DNA from: Ancalomicrobiaceae bacterium S20
GTDB lineage: Bacteria; Pseudomonadota; Alphaproteobacteria; Rhizobiales; Ancalomicrobiaceae
Length of the DNA stretch: 64,000 nt
Assembly (NCBI GenBank): GCA_040269895.1
Contig: CP158568.1
Coordinates: forward strand, 2,822,716 to 2,886,715
Reading direction: 5' to 3'
The notes beneath the pieces were generated by a model. The model was not told where the DNA came from and ran no database searches. It saw nothing but the letters and a program-made list of their open reading frames with translations. Position numbers and translations under genes: made by a program. Positions 61,716-64,000 of this stretch are shown here, in pieces. The number at the start of each line of letters is the position of its first letter. Position 1 is the first letter of the stretch.

Positions 61716-62645
61716 ATGTCGACGCTGCTCGTCCATCACCCGAAGTTCCTCGAGCACCTGACGCCGCTCGGCCATCCGGAGCGCCCCGACCGCATCCGCG
61801 CGGTCGATCGCATCCTGGAGCATGAGCGCTTCCAGGCGCTCGAACGCGAGCTCGCGCCGCTCGGCACGATCCTGCAGGCCGAGCTCGCGCATCCGGCCGA
61901 CTATGTCGAGAACATCCGCGTTGCCATGCCCGAGGACGGGCTCATCCGCATCGACGAGGACACGACCGTGTCGCCGGGTTCGTGGGAAGCCGCGCTGCGC
62001 GGGGTCGGCGGCGTGTGCATGGCGGTCGACGAGGTGTTCTCGCGCCGGGTCTCGAACGCCTTTTGCGCGATCCGACCGCCGGGCCACCATGCCGAGCGGA
62101 GCCGCGCAATGGGCTTCTGCCTGTTCAACAACGCCGCCGCGGCGGCGCGCTGGGCGCAGCGCACCCACGGCGCCGAGCGCGTCGCGATCATGGATTTCGA
62201 CGTCCACCACGGCAACGGCACCCAGGACATCTTCTGGAACGACGGCTCGGTGCTCTATGCCTCGACGCACCAGATGCCGCTCTATCCGGGCACCGGCGCG
62301 CTGAACGAGACCGGCGAGAAGAACACGATCGTCAACGCGCCGCTCCGCTCCGGCGACGGCGGTGCGGAGTTCCGCGAGGCGTTCGAGATCGCGATCCTGC
62401 CGCGCATCGCCGACTTCCGGCCGGACCTGATCGTGATCTCCGCCGGCTTCGACGGCCACCACCGCGATCCGCTCGGCGGGCTCAATCTGGTCGAAGCCGA
62501 TTTCGCCTGGGCAACCGCCAAGCTCATGGACCTCGCCGATGCCCACGCGGGCGGGCGGCTCGTCTCCGTGCTCGAAGGCGGCTACGACCTCGAAGGGCTG
62601 GCGAAGTCGGTCGCCGCCCACGTCATGACGCTGATGACGGCGTGA
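61716..62645 (+). CDS. Histone deacetylase-family protein (acetylpolyamine amidohydrolase/AcuC-like)
   Basis: A 309-residue Zn hydrolase of the arginase/deacetylase fold. 'AIRPPGHHAERSRAMGFCLFNNAAAAARWA' carries the His-His dyad, 'AIMDFDVHHGNGTQDIFW' the Asp/His zinc ligands, and 'SAGFDGHHRDPLGGLNL' the third Asp. All catalytic residues are kept. Substrates of bacterial members range from acetylpolyamines to acetylated proteins. Its last 23 bp overlap the end of the convergent epimerase gene. Confidence 0.93.
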   Translation: MSTLLVHHPKFLEHLTPLGHPERPDRIRAVDRILEHERFQALERELAPLGTILQAELAHPADYVENIRVAMPEDGLIRIDEDTTVSPGSWEAALRGVGGVCMAVDEVFSRRVSNAFCAIRPPGHHAERSRAMGFCLFNNAAAAARWAQRTHGAERVAIMDFDVHHGNGTQDIFWNDGSVLYASTHQMPLYPGTGALNETGEKNTIVNAPLRSGDGGAEFREAFEIAILPRIADFRPDLIVISAGFDGHHRDPLGGLNLVEADFAWATAKLMDLADAHAGGRLVSVLEGGYDLEGLAKSVAAHVMTLMTA

Positions 62646-63594
62646 GCACACGACCCGCGCCGGCGGCGAAGGCACGCGCGGTCGCGGCCGCACCGACTTC
62701 AAACGGCGTGACGTCGCCCCAGAACCGGCGCGCGAACTTCGAGCCGTCGACCCGGTAGGGCCGGTCCCAGGTGAAGCGCAGTTCGGCGAGCTCGCCGAAC
62801 ATCGGCTGGATGATCCCCAACGCCGGCAACAGGCCGAGCGGGATCGCCAGCACGCGCGGCTTCACGCCGATCGCGGCGGCGCCGAGCGCCAGGATCTCGC
62901 GCAGGGTCCGGGTCGGCGCCGAGGGCATGTGCCAGGCCTGCCCATAGGCGTCGTCGGGCGCATCGAGCAGCGTCTCGAGCGCCCTCCCGATATCCGGCAC
63001 ATAGGCGACATCGTGCGGCCGGTCGGCCGGCGCGACAAGCACGGCGGTGCGGCCGCGGGCGAGCGCGCCGAAGGCCATGTCGCCGAGGTGGGAATTGGTC
63101 ACGCCGGGCCCGTAGAAGTCAGGCGCCCTGAGCGCCGCGAAGCGCACGCGACCGGCGCGGGCGGCCTCCTGCCATTGCGCTGTCACCCCGACGCGCACTG
63201 CCGGCTTGCCCTTCGCCGGCGCGAAGGGCGTCTCTTCGGCAATCGGTCCGTCCTGCGGGCCGAACATGTAGAGATTGTCCAGAAACACGGTCTTCGCGCC
63301 GGTCGCCTCAGCGGCGGCCAGCAGATTGGCCATCGCGATCGGCCAATCCCGCGCCCAGATGCGCCGGTCGTAGACGAAGCCGGCGGTCATCGCGATGTGG
63401 CTGGCACTGCGCGTGACGGCCAACACGGCGTCTCGGTCGAGCAGGTCGGCACGCAGGAAGTCCGCGCCGGCCGCGAGATCGGCCGGCCGGGACCGCTGCA
63501 CGACCGTGACCGCGCGCCCCTTGGCGTGGAGGCGCTCGACGAGCGCGCGCCCGGTCGGGCCATATCCGAAAACGACGATCTTTTCCGCTGTCAT
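62623..63594 (-). CDS. NAD-dependent epimerase/dehydratase-family protein
   Basis: A 323-residue extended-SDR protein. 'VVFGYGPTGRALVERL' is a GxGxxG-type Rossmann motif, 'VFLDNLYMFGPQDGP' holds the Tyr region, 'LRAPDFYGPGV' follows, and 'HDVAYVPDIGRALETLL' is typical of the atypical-SDR set. The YxxxK pair is not clear, so redox activity on small sugars is uncertain. ATG 63594 is preferred. Its 3' end overlaps the deacetylase gene by 23 bp. Divergent from a LysR-type gene, 83 bp between starts. Confidence 0.88.
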   Translation of the reverse strand: MTAEKIVVFGYGPTGRALVERLHAKGRAVTVVQRSRPADLAAGADFLRADLLDRDAVLAVTRSASHIAMTAGFVYDRRIWARDWPIAMANLLAAAEATGAKTVFLDNLYMFGPQDGPIAEETPFAPAKGKPAVRVGVTAQWQEAARAGRVRFAALRAPDFYGPGVTNSHLGDMAFGALARGRTAVLVAPADRPHDVAYVPDIGRALETLLDAPDDAYGQAWHMPSAPTRTLREILALGAAAIGVKPRVLAIPLGLLPALGIIQPMFGELAELRFTWDRPYRVDGSKFARRFWGDVTPFEVGAAATARAFAAGAGRVLTPSSAS

Positions 63595-63677
63595 GTCCGC
63601 TCTCCTGCTCCGGTCGTCCCGGCGACTGTCCGGGACCGGGTTTAGGCCTTCGATCGACATGATGGAAATGCATTGAT

Positions 63678-64000
63678 ATGATCCTGTTCATGCGTGAAGT
63701 GAATTTGGCCGGACTCGACCTCGATCTGCTGCCGGCGCTGGACGCGCTGCTCCGGCGGCGCAATGTCACGCGTGCGGCCAACGACGTCGGCCTCAGCCAG
63801 CCGGCAATGAGCCGAGCGCTGGCCCGGCTAAGAGCATTGTTCGGCGATCCGCTGCTGGTGCGCTCGGGCGGCGGGCTCGTGCCGACGCCGATGGCGGAGC
63901 GTCTGGCGCCGCGCGTAGTGGCCGCGCTGGAAGGCGTGCGGGCGGTGTTCCGCGAGCCGAGTTTCGACCCGTCCGCCGTGACGCGCACGATCCGGCTCGC
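63678..64000 (+). CDS. LysR-family transcriptional regulator, cut by window edge
   Basis: The first 107 residues are visible. 'LDLDLLPALDALLRRRNVTRAANDVGLSQPAMSRALARLRALFGDPLLVRSGGGLVPTPMAERLAP' is a textbook LysR winged helix. The ligand domain lies beyond 64000. Starts at ATG 63678 or 63690. Divergent from the epimerase gene, its likely target. Confidence 0.93.
   Translation, partial: MILFMREVNLAGLDLDLLPALDALLRRRNVTRAANDVGLSQPAMSRALARLRALFGDPLLVRSGGGLVPTPMAERLAPRVVAALEGVRAVFREPSFDPSAVTRTIRL

Noticed and set aside
1-64000. CRISPR array, IS element or classical riboswitch
   Set aside because: No regularly spaced repeats, no transposase, and no recognisable cobalamin, TPP or SAM element upstream of the relevant genes on reading by eye.

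Overview
The window is about 69-70% G+C, gene-dense chromosomal DNA. It reads as an alphaproteobacterium of the Hyphomicrobiales (Rhizobiales). Pointers are a MucR/Ros regulator, a TIGR03808-type Tat-exported beta-helix protein, a rhizobial (ReAV-type) asparaginase, split methylmalonyl-CoA mutase genes, and several small proteins of rhizobial appearance. There is no CRISPR array, IS element or phage gene block apart from one integrase at the left edge.

Layout. 0-0.75 kb: 5' part of a tyrosine integrase next to tRNA-Gln(CUG), the likely inner end of an island continuing to the left. 1.2-4 kb: phosphonate catabolism (phosphonoacetaldehyde hydrolase plus FAD oxidase, no phnW) and a YdfG-like dehydrogenase. 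4.7-10.5 kb: mucR, oligopeptidase B, a frameshifted SDR with a divergent ArsR regulator, a response regulator and superoxide dismutase. 10.8-19.8 kb: SNase-like membrane protein, type II haloacid dehalogenase, ZntB/CorA transporter, M20 peptidase, thioredoxin-like 2Fe-2S ferredoxin, HerA-like ATPase, DUF4332 protein and a LuxR-type regulator. 20.2-29.9 kb: methylmalonyl-CoA mutase small and large subunits, vapBC, kup, a lipoprotein, meaB and a frameshifted pcp. 29.9-30.8 kb: a lower-GC pocket with an R-S-E ADP-ribosyltransferase and a small basic protein. 30.9-47.2 kb: beta-helix protein, asparaginase, pyruvate carboxylase, class C beta-lactamase-like protein, lipid kinase, AraC regulator, PEBP protein, MgtC, a NitT/TauT-type ABC transporter and a TctDE-like two-component system. 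47.3-64 kb: tRNA-Gln(UUG), tRNA-Pro(CGG), an SDR/TetR divergent pair, class III aminotransferase, phosphoesterase, CorA, pdxH, a J-domain protein, enoyl-CoA hydratase and acyl-CoA dehydrogenase (frameshifted), a Sua5-type tRNA modification enzyme, an HDAC-like deacetylase, an NAD-dependent epimerase and a truncated LysR gene.

Functional links. The mutase subunits and MeaB form the methylmalonyl-CoA to succinyl-CoA module. Pyruvate carboxylase 10 kb away is the other anaplerotic enzyme here. Enoyl-CoA hydratase and acyl-CoA dehydrogenase form a beta-oxidation pair. Two CorA-family proteins and MgtC bear on divalent metals and Kup on potassium. Several divergent regulator/enzyme pairs carry visible palindromic operators.

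The points most worth a second look are: the standalone ADP-ribosyltransferase pocket with a 17-bp palindrome over its start codon; the 14-bp inverted repeat over the vapB start; phnX paired with an FAD oxidase and no phnW; paired operators in front of the TetR/SDR genes; 11-bp-spaced half-sites in front of the ABC transporter; and three genes each broken by one missing base in short G/C runs, a pattern that may be sequencing error.
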